Origin: SZUA-365 sp034002405
GTDB lineage: Bacteria; Bacteroidota; Ignavibacteria; SZUA-365
Assembly (NCBI GenBank): GCA_034002405.1
Contig: JAVFAS010000023.1
Location: 1-44,727, forward strand
Direction of reading: 5' to 3'
Length of the DNA stretch: 44,727 nt
A program made the position numbers and the translations under genes. Numbering within the stretch: the stretch's first letter is position 1; every line of letters starts with the position of its first letter. The notes beneath the pieces were generated by a model that did no database searches, was not told the origin of the DNA, and was given only the letters and a program-made list of their open reading frames with translations. Below are positions 1 through 7,753 of this stretch, piece by piece.

Positions 1-29
1 TGCGACATTCCATCAATCGGATACATTCC

Positions 30-869
30 ATGAAACGATGCATTCTCTTGACGATGCTGCTTGCCGCGATGGGCGGGCCCGTGGTGGCGCAGCAGGAAAC
101 GGGCGGAGAGGAACGCGTGATCTATTACGACACGGCGATCCGCCTCAAGGACGGTACCGTGCTGCGCGATGTCACGGTCTCGTACGAGTACGAGGAGGGC
201 GAGTATGAGCGCTACGTGATCAAGACGCGCGACGGCGCCATCATCCGCAAGCTGCCCAACGAGGTGGAGGTGATCGAGGCGCATGCGCGCACCTTCGCGC
301 CACCGCGGTATTCACCCCTCGATATCGTGCGTCCCTGCGACGACCGCCAGCGCGAGGCGCAGTGGTACTTCGTCGAAGTGCGCGGCTGGGGCTATTACGT
401 GGGCGAGGATGAATCGGAGAACGCGATCGGCATCGATCACATGGCGTTCGGACCCGAGGTGGCGGCGGGACTGCGCTTCGGCCGCTTCGGTATCGGACTC
501 GGTGCGTCGTATTTCAGCGCGCGCGAGATCAGCAGGATCCCGTTTTTTCTTCACGCACGCTGGCAGCTGACGGCACGGTGTTTCGCGCCGTTCATCTACG
601 GACAGGCGGGGACGGTCTTCGACGATCAGTCGGAGACCTCGCCCACGGCCGGCTTCCTCATCGAACAGGCGCCGAAAATTCTCGGTGCCGGTATCGGCAT
701 CGACTGGCCGCTGGCCGAATGGGTCGACCTGTCGGTGGATCTCGGCTATCGCTACCTGCAACTGCCCACACGGGTCCCCTGCGACTGCTCGAATGTGCCC
801 GAGCCGGAAGAGGCGGTGTATTACAACGACAGCCATGGCGTGCTGCTGCGCGCCGGCGTGACATTCTAG
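30..869 (+). CDS. Predicted outer-membrane beta-barrel protein
   Basis: 279-aa exported protein of unknown specific function. Residues 1-20 form a signal peptide (MKR, hydrophobic core, cleavage near VVAQQ). Residues 25-90 are a charged domain rich in Tyr/Glu. From about residue 110 alternating Gly/aromatic strands (such as GLRFGRFGIGLGASYF) run to a terminal Phe, as expected for an 8-10 strand barrel inserted by BAM. A Cys-Asp-Cys pair near residue 250 could form a disulfide. The next gene starts 15 bases downstream, so it probably leads a three-gene operon with the lipoproteins at 885 and 2820. The promoter must lie mostly outside the window. The barrel class is well supported; no substrate can be named. 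Confidence 0.75.
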   Translation: MKRCILLTMLLAAMGGPVVAQQETGGEERVIYYDTAIRLKDGTVLRDVTVSYEYEEGEYERYVIKTRDGAIIRKLPNEVEVIEAHARTFAPPRYSPLDIVRPCDDRQREAQWYFVEVRGWGYYVGEDESENAIGIDHMAFGPEVAAGLRFGRFGIGLGASYFSAREISRIPFFLHARWQLTARCFAPFIYGQAGTVFDDQSETSPTAGFLIEQAPKILGAGIGIDWPLAEWVDLSVDLGYRYLQLPTRVPCDCSNVPEPEEAVYYNDSHGVLLRAGVTF

Positions 870-884
870 GAAGGAGCGCAAGAC

Positions 885-2816
885 ATGAAATTCCGAACGA
901 TTCCCGTATTCGATCTGTCGCTCGCCGCCACCACGTTGGTCGCGGTCTTCCTGCTCGCCGCCTGTCAATCCCCCACCGAAACGCCACCAACCACGGAGCG
1001 GAACGTCACCGTCCACGTGCAGGACGCCAACGGCGCATCGATGGAACTCGTTCCGGTCGAGATGCATGAGCTGGCGGACGGCGAAGCACAACTCCTCGAA
1101 ACCGATGTGACCGATGCGTCGGGGAACGCTCGGTTCCAGGTCGAGATCCCGACGACCGGCCGCGCCTTCCGCTTCATCATCGGCGATGCGCGTGTCGGTA
1201 AAATATTCGTGGATGCGAATCTCCTCTGTCGCGATACCGTGCTGCTCGCGCGGCTGGCGGCCGAACTGTTGCCCTGCGGCGAGAGCGTCTCGCGCACGCT
1301 GCGTATCGAGGACATCTGCGCGCCGTTGCGGACCGGACAGACGTTCAGCGATTCGACGCAGTACACGTTCTCGAGCACCTGCGACGAGGCCTTGAGCTTT
1401 ACGCTGTCGGGTCCTCCCCCCGGGGAGTTCACCCTCGTGATACTCGGCACCGACGGGACGGTCCTCTCCGACCGGCCGTTCACCATCCCCCCCCGGGGTC
1501 AATTCGTCGTCCGCGCCATCGCCACGCCGGCGGATTCCGGTCTGCGTCGTGCCTCCTATATCTTCAACGGTGCGGGCGCGAATGGCGCCACCGCCACGCT
1601 CAATCTCGATGTCGAAGTCGACGCGCGTAACTGCAATGTGTGCGAATGTCCGGAAGAGGAAATCATCGTCGACTTCGGCCTGGTGGAGGCCTTCCCGACC
1701 CGCGGGGAAGGTGTTCGCGTGATCGAACTGCCGCGCAACCTCTGCAACTTCCTCCGTGAGGACAATCTCATCAAAGGCGCATCACAGCCGGATTTCTTCG
1801 GAGTGCCGGAGATCACGGAAGAAATGGTGCCACCGGGTCGCGGTTACACCCGGCGCTTCACCTTCACACCCCAGGAGCGAAATTACGATGTGATGCAGGA
1901 TACCATTCTCATCGAGCACTGGATCGCCGACGAAAGCAAGGCCTGCACAACGCGGGTGATCCTGCGGGGACAGGGGTGTGGTCCCGCTTGCGAACTGCTG
2001 ACGAGCCGTTTCACCCTCAACGAAAATGTGTGGGACTATGAACTCGGCCGCGTCCGGGTCTATGAATCCGGCCAAGGTGAAATCTGCGTGCGGCACACCG
2101 GGGAATGCGGGACGCTGGTGATTACAAAGTCACATGGCACCGTCCCCGGTTTCTCGATATCGCCGGAGACGGTCAGCATCGAACCCGGCGAGCGCGCATG
2201 CTTCACCGTGACCTTCGACGCCGCGGACGAGGTGGTCTGGCCGCTGGGGCACGGTCAGCCCGCGGACATCAACCATGAATTTCCCCTGAAGATCCAGAAT
2301 TGCGAGGCCGAGAAGTCCATCACCGTGAAGGTCCGGGTCGATACCCTGCCGGCACAGTTCTCGCGCTGCATCTACCAGTGGGATCAGAACGGAAAATACG
2401 GGTACAACTTCACACCCGTACAGGGGAAGGGCGAGGATCATTACGATCCGGACAAGGACAACAACCAGACCTCCGATATCGTCGTGGAAGCGGTCTCCGT
2501 GGGCTTCTCGGCCGATGTCCGCATTCGCGGGCGCTGGAAGCTGATCAAGAGCGCCGTGTCCGAAACGCAGTTCAATTTCGACGACATGTCGAAAGGGCTG
2601 AACGGATGGACGCTCGCGGAATACCGCGGCATCACCACCGGTGCATTCAATAACCAGGGCCAGGCCACGCTGCAGTTCCGTTCGGTGTACAGCGTCGAGG
2701 TCATTCGTGGAACAGATGTGTATTACGCGTGCGTGCGTGTGCGCGAGGTCAGCGCGGATCCCGACGGCAAGTTCAAGATGTGTCTCGACGTTCTCTTCCC
2801 CATGATCAAGGAGTAA
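885..2816 (+). CDS. Large cysteine-rich lipoprotein with Ig-like/ASH-type modules
   Basis: 643-aa lipoprotein; the lipobox is LLAAC near residue 27, and the start follows AAGGAG. Residues 40-100 resemble a carboxypeptidase-regulatory/CNA-B-like beta sandwich (VHVQDANGASMELVPVEM). The middle carries several Ig-like modules with proline/glycine turns, such as SPETVSIEPGERACFTVTFD, typical of ASH/choice-of-anchor D proteins that report deviations from a baseline fold. Many paired cysteines (for example CNVCEC near residue 250) suggest disulfides, so it acts outside the cytoplasm. No catalytic motif was seen. It lies 15 bases after the barrel gene and 3 bases before the next lipoprotein gene, so the three are very likely co-expressed and may form one envelope assembly. 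Function unknown. Confidence 0.75.
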   Translation: MKFRTIPVFDLSLAATTLVAVFLLAACQSPTETPPTTERNVTVHVQDANGASMELVPVEMHELADGEAQLLETDVTDASGNARFQVEIPTTGRAFRFIIGDARVGKIFVDANLLCRDTVLLARLAAELLPCGESVSRTLRIEDICAPLRTGQTFSDSTQYTFSSTCDEALSFTLSGPPPGEFTLVILGTDGTVLSDRPFTIPPRGQFVVRAIATPADSGLRRASYIFNGAGANGATATLNLDVEVDARNCNVCECPEEEIIVDFGLVEAFPTRGEGVRVIELPRNLCNFLREDNLIKGASQPDFFGVPEITEEMVPPGRGYTRRFTFTPQERNYDVMQDTILIEHWIADESKACTTRVILRGQGCGPACELLTSRFTLNENVWDYELGRVRVYESGQGEICVRHTGECGTLVITKSHGTVPGFSISPETVSIEPGERACFTVTFDAADEVVWPLGHGQPADINHEFPLKIQNCEAEKSITVKVRVDTLPAQFSRCIYQWDQNGKYGYNFTPVQGKGEDHYDPDKDNNQTSDIVVEAVSVGFSADVRIRGRWKLIKSAVSETQFNFDDMSKGLNGWTLAEYRGITTGAFNNQGQATLQFRSVYSVEVIRGTDVYYACVRVREVSADPDGKFKMCLDVLFPMIKE

Positions 2817-2819
2817 GCC

Positions 2820-4745
2820 ATGCGGCAACGAATCCATCATTTCACGGCGGCCGCGGTCTGCGCACTCCTGATGGTCGGCTGCGGAGGGGGCGACGAAATC
2901 ACGCGCGAACCCGAATCGACTCTCTTGAATGGCGCGGGCGCGGCGCGCAACGCGACCGCGCTGAACTCCGGTCGGGACGAGTTCGCCCCGGTACTGCTCG
3001 ACGACGGGATGACCTGTCTGGTCACCTCGAATCGCGAGCAGGAGGGAAGCACGCGCGTGCTCTCGCCGGAATTCCTGTTCGGCGAGGCGGTCTATGCGGT
3101 CTCCCGTCCCGCGGCATCACCGATGCTCACCCTGGATCGTGTCGAGACATGGTCGCCGCTGGCGAAACTCGCTCCCGGACGACTCGACCGCGTCAATTCC
3201 GGCACCCCGGCGTTCGATCCGGCAACCGGCCGCATCTATTACGGAGCGACGTATCTGAATACTGGCGACGGCGGGACGGACATTCACTCGCTGCCCTGGC
3301 CGGTGCCGGGGGAGGCCGACACGGCCGCGTCCCCGGAGTCCGCCGCCCGCAATGAGCGCACGCTCAACTCACGCTGGTGGGAGGCGCATCCCACCATTGC
3401 ACCAGACGGGTCAGCCATGGTGTTCGCGAGCGATCGGATCGCCACGCTGCCCTCTGTATCCGATACCGGCCGGCGCGCCCCGCGGCTCTGGATCGCACGC
3501 AAGGCCGGGGAGGGATGGGGCACGCCCGAGTTGCTTCCCGAGCCAGTGAATTCCGGCACGGCAGAGATGTCCCCGCATTTCGGCGTCGACGGTTGGCTCT
3601 ATTTCGCCACGAAGCGCTGGCCCGATGCCGGTTTCGAGATCGTGCGCAGCCGCTATGACGAGGGGAAGTGGACGCAACCCGAGCGGCTCCGTGCACCCTT
3701 CAATTCCACGTTCGACGATGTATTTCCATTCCTCTCCGCCGACCGTATGCAACTGCTGTTCAGTTCCAACCGTCCCGGCGGCAAGGGTGGCTATGACATC
3801 TGGTTCAGCGAAGTGAAATACTGCGTGCCCCTCGAGGTGCTCGTGCGACTGACCGATGCCGACGGCAGCGAATCCTCGGCACAGCCGGCCGCGGACGTCG
3901 AGCTCGAGGTGGTCGAGACCGCGACGGGACGGACCGTGCTTCGGGAGAGCACCGCGGGTGACGGACGCATGAACGCGCAATGCCTGCCGGTGAACACCGG
4001 CATGATTGTGCGTCCCTCCGCGCGGAATTGTTATCAGAATCCCGGCGGGGTGGAATTCACCACGCCGCTGCCGGCCGACATCGGCGACGGGGTGCGGATC
4101 ACCATCGATCTGAAGCGACTCGCGCTCCCGGAATTCTATGTCGTTTCGGACTCCATTCCATTCTTCGTCACCGGATATTGGTATCCGAATACCACGACCG
4201 AGCTCCGTCGCCTGCGTGGCCGTCTCACCGGTGGAAAGGAGCTGCCGACCGCGAATTTCATCGATACGACCGATTACGACTACGACGCCGCCGCGTTGCG
4301 CGTCGATCAATGGTTCGACAAGCTCTATGGTGAAATCGACCGCATGCTGGTGCCCATGCTCGACACCTGTTACGGAGCGGCGGACACATTGATCATCACC
4401 GTGGTGGGGCACGTCGATCCGCGCGGACTGGCGTGGGGCAAATTCGACGAGAAGGAAGAAATCCGCACGCTGGGCGCCGTGATCTCGCCGGGCGATGTCA
4501 TGCAGCGGCAAGAGGGTAATGTGAAGCTGTCGCATCTGCGCGCATGGTACGCCATGCGCATGATCGACACGCAGATGGACTCGCGCTCGGATCGCTACCG
4601 CTTCCTCCGCGCCCAGCACCGCATCCGCTACCAGGCCAACGGTGGCGAGATCGGGTACGGAGAGGGCGGGACAAAAGCCGGTCCCATCAATGATGCGCTC
4701 AAGCGCAAGTTCACCGTCGCGGTGGAGGTGCGGAAGAAACGGTAA
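2820..4745 (+). CDS. PD40-repeat lipoprotein with divergent OmpA-like C-terminus
   Basis: 641-aa lipoprotein (lipobox LMVGCGGG near residue 20). Residues 40-340 hold TolB/PD40-type propeller repeats: 'FDPATGRIYYGA', 'IAPDGSAMVFASDR', 'FGVDGWLYFATKR', 'LSADRMQLLFSSNRPGGKGGYDIW'-like blades. A beta-sandwich linker follows. Residues 440-641 look like an OmpA-family peptidoglycan-binding domain with insertions: ITVVGHVDPRG matches the family's I.GHTD.RG, then LSHLRAWYAMRMI matches the LS..RA helix, and the end is basic. The PD40-OmpA arrangement is common in Bacteroidota envelope proteins, including a T9SS component (PorE), but this protein is not clearly PorE. It is the last gene of the 30-4745 operon; it could tether the other two products to peptidoglycan. 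Confidence 0.75.
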   Translation: MRQRIHHFTAAAVCALLMVGCGGGDEITREPESTLLNGAGAARNATALNSGRDEFAPVLLDDGMTCLVTSNREQEGSTRVLSPEFLFGEAVYAVSRPAASPMLTLDRVETWSPLAKLAPGRLDRVNSGTPAFDPATGRIYYGATYLNTGDGGTDIHSLPWPVPGEADTAASPESAARNERTLNSRWWEAHPTIAPDGSAMVFASDRIATLPSVSDTGRRAPRLWIARKAGEGWGTPELLPEPVNSGTAEMSPHFGVDGWLYFATKRWPDAGFEIVRSRYDEGKWTQPERLRAPFNSTFDDVFPFLSADRMQLLFSSNRPGGKGGYDIWFSEVKYCVPLEVLVRLTDADGSESSAQPAADVELEVVETATGRTVLRESTAGDGRMNAQCLPVNTGMIVRPSARNCYQNPGGVEFTTPLPADIGDGVRITIDLKRLALPEFYVVSDSIPFFVTGYWYPNTTTELRRLRGRLTGGKELPTANFIDTTDYDYDAAALRVDQWFDKLYGEIDRMLVPMLDTCYGAADTLIITVVGHVDPRGLAWGKFDEKEEIRTLGAVISPGDVMQRQEGNVKLSHLRAWYAMRMIDTQMDSRSDRYRFLRAQHRIRYQANGGEIGYGEGGTKAGPINDALKRKFTVAVEVRKKR

Positions 4746-4960
4746 GAACACCGCGGGTTTGAAGAATGCTGGTGTGAACGGCGGGCGGCGATTGCAGGAT
4801 CGTCGCTCGCTTGACATGGCGCGGAAATTATCGGATATTCGGGTACTCAATTCACGTCCGTCCCCCTCGACCGGTTGCCCCTGGCAGTGCGCACATGCCG
4901 TGCGCGCGGATTGCGGGTCCGACGGCGTGCCGGGATTCACGAACAGACGAAGAGGTCGCC

Positions 4961-7030
4961 ATGGGTACGATTGCGCGAAGTGTCTTCACGATGGTATTCC
5001 TGTTTTCACTGCTGCTCCCCATCGAGATGGCGGGGCAGTGGAGCAAATGCGCCGGGCCGGATGGAGGGTATGCCCAGTGTCTCGCCCGGGATGGAGATGT
5101 CATGGTTGCCGGTCTCGCCACCGGCGCCTATCTGTATTCCGGCGTGTCGGGCCGCTGGTCGAAGATCCCCGGTGATCTTGCGATGGATCGCTCGGTGCTG
5201 TCGTGTATCATGGCGCAGGGGAATATCCTGGTGGGAACAGGGTTGGGAGAAATCTATCGGTCCACCGATACCGGTGCGACCTGGAGCAGGGTGAAGAAGG
5301 ATCTCGGCAATGTGTACTCCTTCGCCGCGGTGGGGACGACGCTGTTCGCCGCCACGAGCCTGAAGACCGTGCTCAAGTCGGTCGATGGCGGCGTGACGTG
5401 GACGGAGTCCGGCACCGGTCTCGGCACCATGGTCATCGAGGCAATCAGTGCGTCGGGAAATCTGCTCGCCGTCGCGACGGGCGTTGGGGTCTTTCTGTCC
5501 ACGGACGCGGGCGATACGTGGAACGAATCGGGTGATCTCCCGCAGCTCTCCTCCGTGTTCGTGGAGGGAAATACGATTTGGGCGGGTTCCTATCTCAAGG
5601 TTCATCGCAGTACCGATGCGGGACAGACCTGGTCCGACCACGGTCAATCCCACTTCGGACATCGCGTGCTGTGCTTCGCCCGTTCGGACGGCTACCTGTA
5701 CGCCGGGGCTCTCACCCACGGCGTGTCACGATCTTCTGATAACGGAGAGACGTGGGAAAAAATCAATACCGATCTTCCCGAAATGCGGATGTACGCGCTG
5801 CTCGCCGAGGGTTCGACGGTCTTCGTCGCAACCGGCGGTGACGGGGTGTATACCCTCACCGAACCCGACGGGCGCTGGACGCCCATGAATGAGGGAATGG
5901 ATGCCAACCTGATCCGGTCGCTGTATGTCTCGGGATCGACGCTGTTCGCGGGTTGCGATGGGTCCGGAATCATGACGACGGAGAGTCCGGCGTTCGATGT
6001 ATGGAGCAGAAGGAATGCCGGACTGACAAGCACCCTGATCTACACCTTCGCCGAGCAAGGCACGACCTTGTTCGCCGGAAGCAACGAGGGGGGACTGTTC
6101 AAATCGGAGGACCGAGGACAGAGCTGGCAGTACGTCGACGTCGGATCCGTGGGCAACAGCATGTATTCTCTCTTCGTGCACGGGTCCGGTCTGTTTCTCG
6201 GAACGAATAGCTACGGGGTGTTCTACTCAAGTGATGCCGGGGTGACATGGGAACCGCGCAGCACCGACATTGGGAATGCCGCCATTTATGGATTCGCCTC
6301 GCTCGGGAGCACCGTGTTTGTCGCGACACACAACACCGGGGTGTTTGCAAGCACGGACGACGGATTGACGTGGAGCGCGGTGAATGAAGGAATCGAGAAC
6401 ACCCGTATCCGAAGCATTTGGTCCGACGGCACCGCACTGTTCGTGGGGAGCATGGGTGGCAAGCTCTATCGGTCGACCGATGAGGGTTCGAGTTGGACCG
6501 CCGTGCTCAGCGTCTGGTCTCAGGACCATGTCCGTGCGATCATCGGTGTCGGAACGGCGGTTTTCGCCGCATGCTACTACGGCGAATTGCATATGAGCAC
6601 GGATGGCGGTGGGACATGGCAATCGTTGAACACGGAAGTGCTGTTTCCCTGGATCTACAGTCTGGCAATAAAGGATAACCACCTCCTCGTTGGTACCTGG
6701 GGTGACGGGATCTGGAAGCGTCCGCTTTCCGACCTCATCCTCTCGGTCGAACACTCCGCCGCACGTCCGGCCACGCCCGTGCTGCATCCATCCGTCCCCC
6801 ATCCTGTCGGCGCGACAACGCAGCTTCGATTCACGCTCGTAACGCCGTCGCAGGTCCGGCTGGCAGTGCACGATCTGCTCGGCCGCCTCGTCATGGTGGC
6901 AACCGAAGGACGCTACGATGCCGGAACGCATGCGATCCGCTTCGACCGGGCGGCGTTGCCCGCGGGCTGTTATATCGCGCGGCTCAGCGCGGATGGTGTC
7001 ACATCCACGATGAAGCTGATGCTGGAATAG
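4961..7030 (+). CDS. Secreted ten-Asp-box (BNR/sortilin-like) protein with T9SS sorting domain
   Basis: 689 aa if translated from the ATG at 4961. I prefer this start over an in-frame ATG 150 bases upstream because it follows AGAGGT and opens directly into a signal peptide (VFTMVFLFSLLLPIEMAGQ). At least ten Asp-box repeats (pattern S-x-D-x-G-x-T/S-W, such as RSTDTGATW, LSTDAGDTW, YSSDAGVTW) run from about residue 95 to 560, so the fold is one or two beta-propellers as in sialidase/sortilin/photosynthesis-assembly families. No sialidase active-site Arg triad was recognised. The last 80 residues are a T9SS type A-like sorting module (VRLAVHDLLGRLV ... LPAGCYIARL), so export past the outer membrane and attachment to the surface are expected. 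A strong terminator follows at 7101. Confidence 0.8.
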   Translation: MGTIARSVFTMVFLFSLLLPIEMAGQWSKCAGPDGGYAQCLARDGDVMVAGLATGAYLYSGVSGRWSKIPGDLAMDRSVLSCIMAQGNILVGTGLGEIYRSTDTGATWSRVKKDLGNVYSFAAVGTTLFAATSLKTVLKSVDGGVTWTESGTGLGTMVIEAISASGNLLAVATGVGVFLSTDAGDTWNESGDLPQLSSVFVEGNTIWAGSYLKVHRSTDAGQTWSDHGQSHFGHRVLCFARSDGYLYAGALTHGVSRSSDNGETWEKINTDLPEMRMYALLAEGSTVFVATGGDGVYTLTEPDGRWTPMNEGMDANLIRSLYVSGSTLFAGCDGSGIMTTESPAFDVWSRRNAGLTSTLIYTFAEQGTTLFAGSNEGGLFKSEDRGQSWQYVDVGSVGNSMYSLFVHGSGLFLGTNSYGVFYSSDAGVTWEPRSTDIGNAAIYGFASLGSTVFVATHNTGVFASTDDGLTWSAVNEGIENTRIRSIWSDGTALFVGSMGGKLYRSTDEGSSWTAVLSVWSQDHVRAIIGVGTAVFAACYYGELHMSTDGGGTWQSLNTEVLFPWIYSLAIKDNHLLVGTWGDGIWKRPLSDLILSVEHSAARPATPVLHPSVPHPVGATTQLRFTLVTPSQVRLAVHDLLGRLVMVATEGRYDAGTHAIRFDRAALPAGCYIARLSADGVTSTMKLMLE

Positions 7031-7100
7031 AAGAATCCCCCAGCATCCACCGGTCAACATGACGCACACTGGTCGTGGACTCGATGGAATGGGTAACAAA

Positions 7101-7139
7101 CGTGCGGCACGCCATTTGACGTGCCGCACGGTTTTTTTA
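7101..7139 (+). terminator. Intrinsic terminator after the Asp-box gene
   Basis: An 11-bp perfect stem (7101-7111 with 7120-7130, arm CGTGCGGCACG) and an 8-nt loop are followed by seven T residues. It ends the transcript of the gene at 4961 and separates it from the convergent gene at 7217. Confidence 0.9.
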
Positions 7140-7159
7140 GACGTCGCCCTCGAAGGCGA

Positions 7160-7206
7160 GTGTTTCTCGATTGCGACGTGTTTCTCGATTGCGACGTGTT
7201 TCTCGA
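7160..7206. repeat. 18-bp tandem repeat, about 2.6 copies
   Basis: The unit GTGTTTCTCGATTGCGAC occurs at 7160-7177 and 7178-7195, and its first 11 bases recur from 7196. It lies between a plus-strand terminator and the 3' end of the minus-strand gene ending at 7217. No coding or hairpin role is apparent; it looks like a slippage expansion. Confidence 0.85.
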
Positions 7207-7216
7207 CGCCTGCCGT

Positions 7217-7753
7217 TCAGCGCACGGCGAATCCGCGCTGTACCCAGCGATCGTCCTGCCCGACCGCGAGAAAATACATGCCAGGGCGGAGTCCCCGCAG
7301 GGACAGTGCGATGCGGTGGGCACCGGCGGCATCCAACCGCAACGCGCGTTGCATGAAGAGGCGGCCCAGGAGGTCCGTGATCCGCAGTGTCATGTTTCCG
7401 GCCTCGTCGGAGTCGAGGGTGAGCGTCGCGGCATCATGCGCGGGATTCGGATGAATGTCTCTGATATTCAGTCCGCCCGCCGCGGCGAACGGCATCCGCT
7501 CCACACCGACGGTCTGTTGCCCTCCCGGGTACCAGAAGCCGAAGAAGCCGACATGGGTGGCGTTTTTCGCCGTGCCGATCAGCGCTTGTCCCACGCTGCC
7601 ACGCAGGGTGATGCCGTCACCGGACGCGGATGCGGCGCCACTCGCACCCACGACACGCGAGAGCGCCGGCTGCGCATGGCCCGACGGCCCGTGCGCGACA
7701 AGCAGGAGAAGCGCGAGCAGGAGCAGGCCTTGAAATCGATTGCGATCACTCAT
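7217..7753 (-). CDS. Small exported protein with T9SS type A-like sorting domain
   Basis: 178 aa from the ATG at 7753. An upstream in-frame ATG at 7801 would put a charged stretch before the signal peptide and lie deeper inside the preceding gene. The N-terminus is a signal peptide (RFQGLLLLALLLLVAHG). About 60 residues of mature sequence (SRVVGASGAASASGDGITLRGSVGQ region) precede a canonical sorting domain with DIHPNPAHDAATL, MTLRITDLLGR and GLRPGMYFLAVG. The mature part resembles the short SSGGSV..GQ modules found before such domains; its role is unknown. Its start overlaps the stop of the upstream gene by 8 bases (ATGAGTGA), so translation is probably coupled and the two products made together. 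Confidence 0.8.
   Translation of the reverse strand: MSDRNRFQGLLLLALLLLVAHGPSGHAQPALSRVVGASGAASASGDGITLRGSVGQALIGTAKNATHVGFFGFWYPGGQQTVGVERMPFAAAGGLNIRDIHPNPAHDAATLTLDSDEAGNMTLRITDLLGRLFMQRALRLDAAGAHRIALSLRGLRPGMYFLAVGQDDRWVQRGFAVR

Noticed and set aside
3411..4940. A 509-codon antisense open frame
   Set aside because: It lies opposite the PD40/OmpA-like lipoprotein gene, has no recognisable domains and no start signal.
4811..4960. 50-residue N-terminal extension of the Asp-box protein
   Set aside because: It puts Pro/Arg-rich sequence before a perfect signal peptide that starts at an ATG with its own ribosome site.
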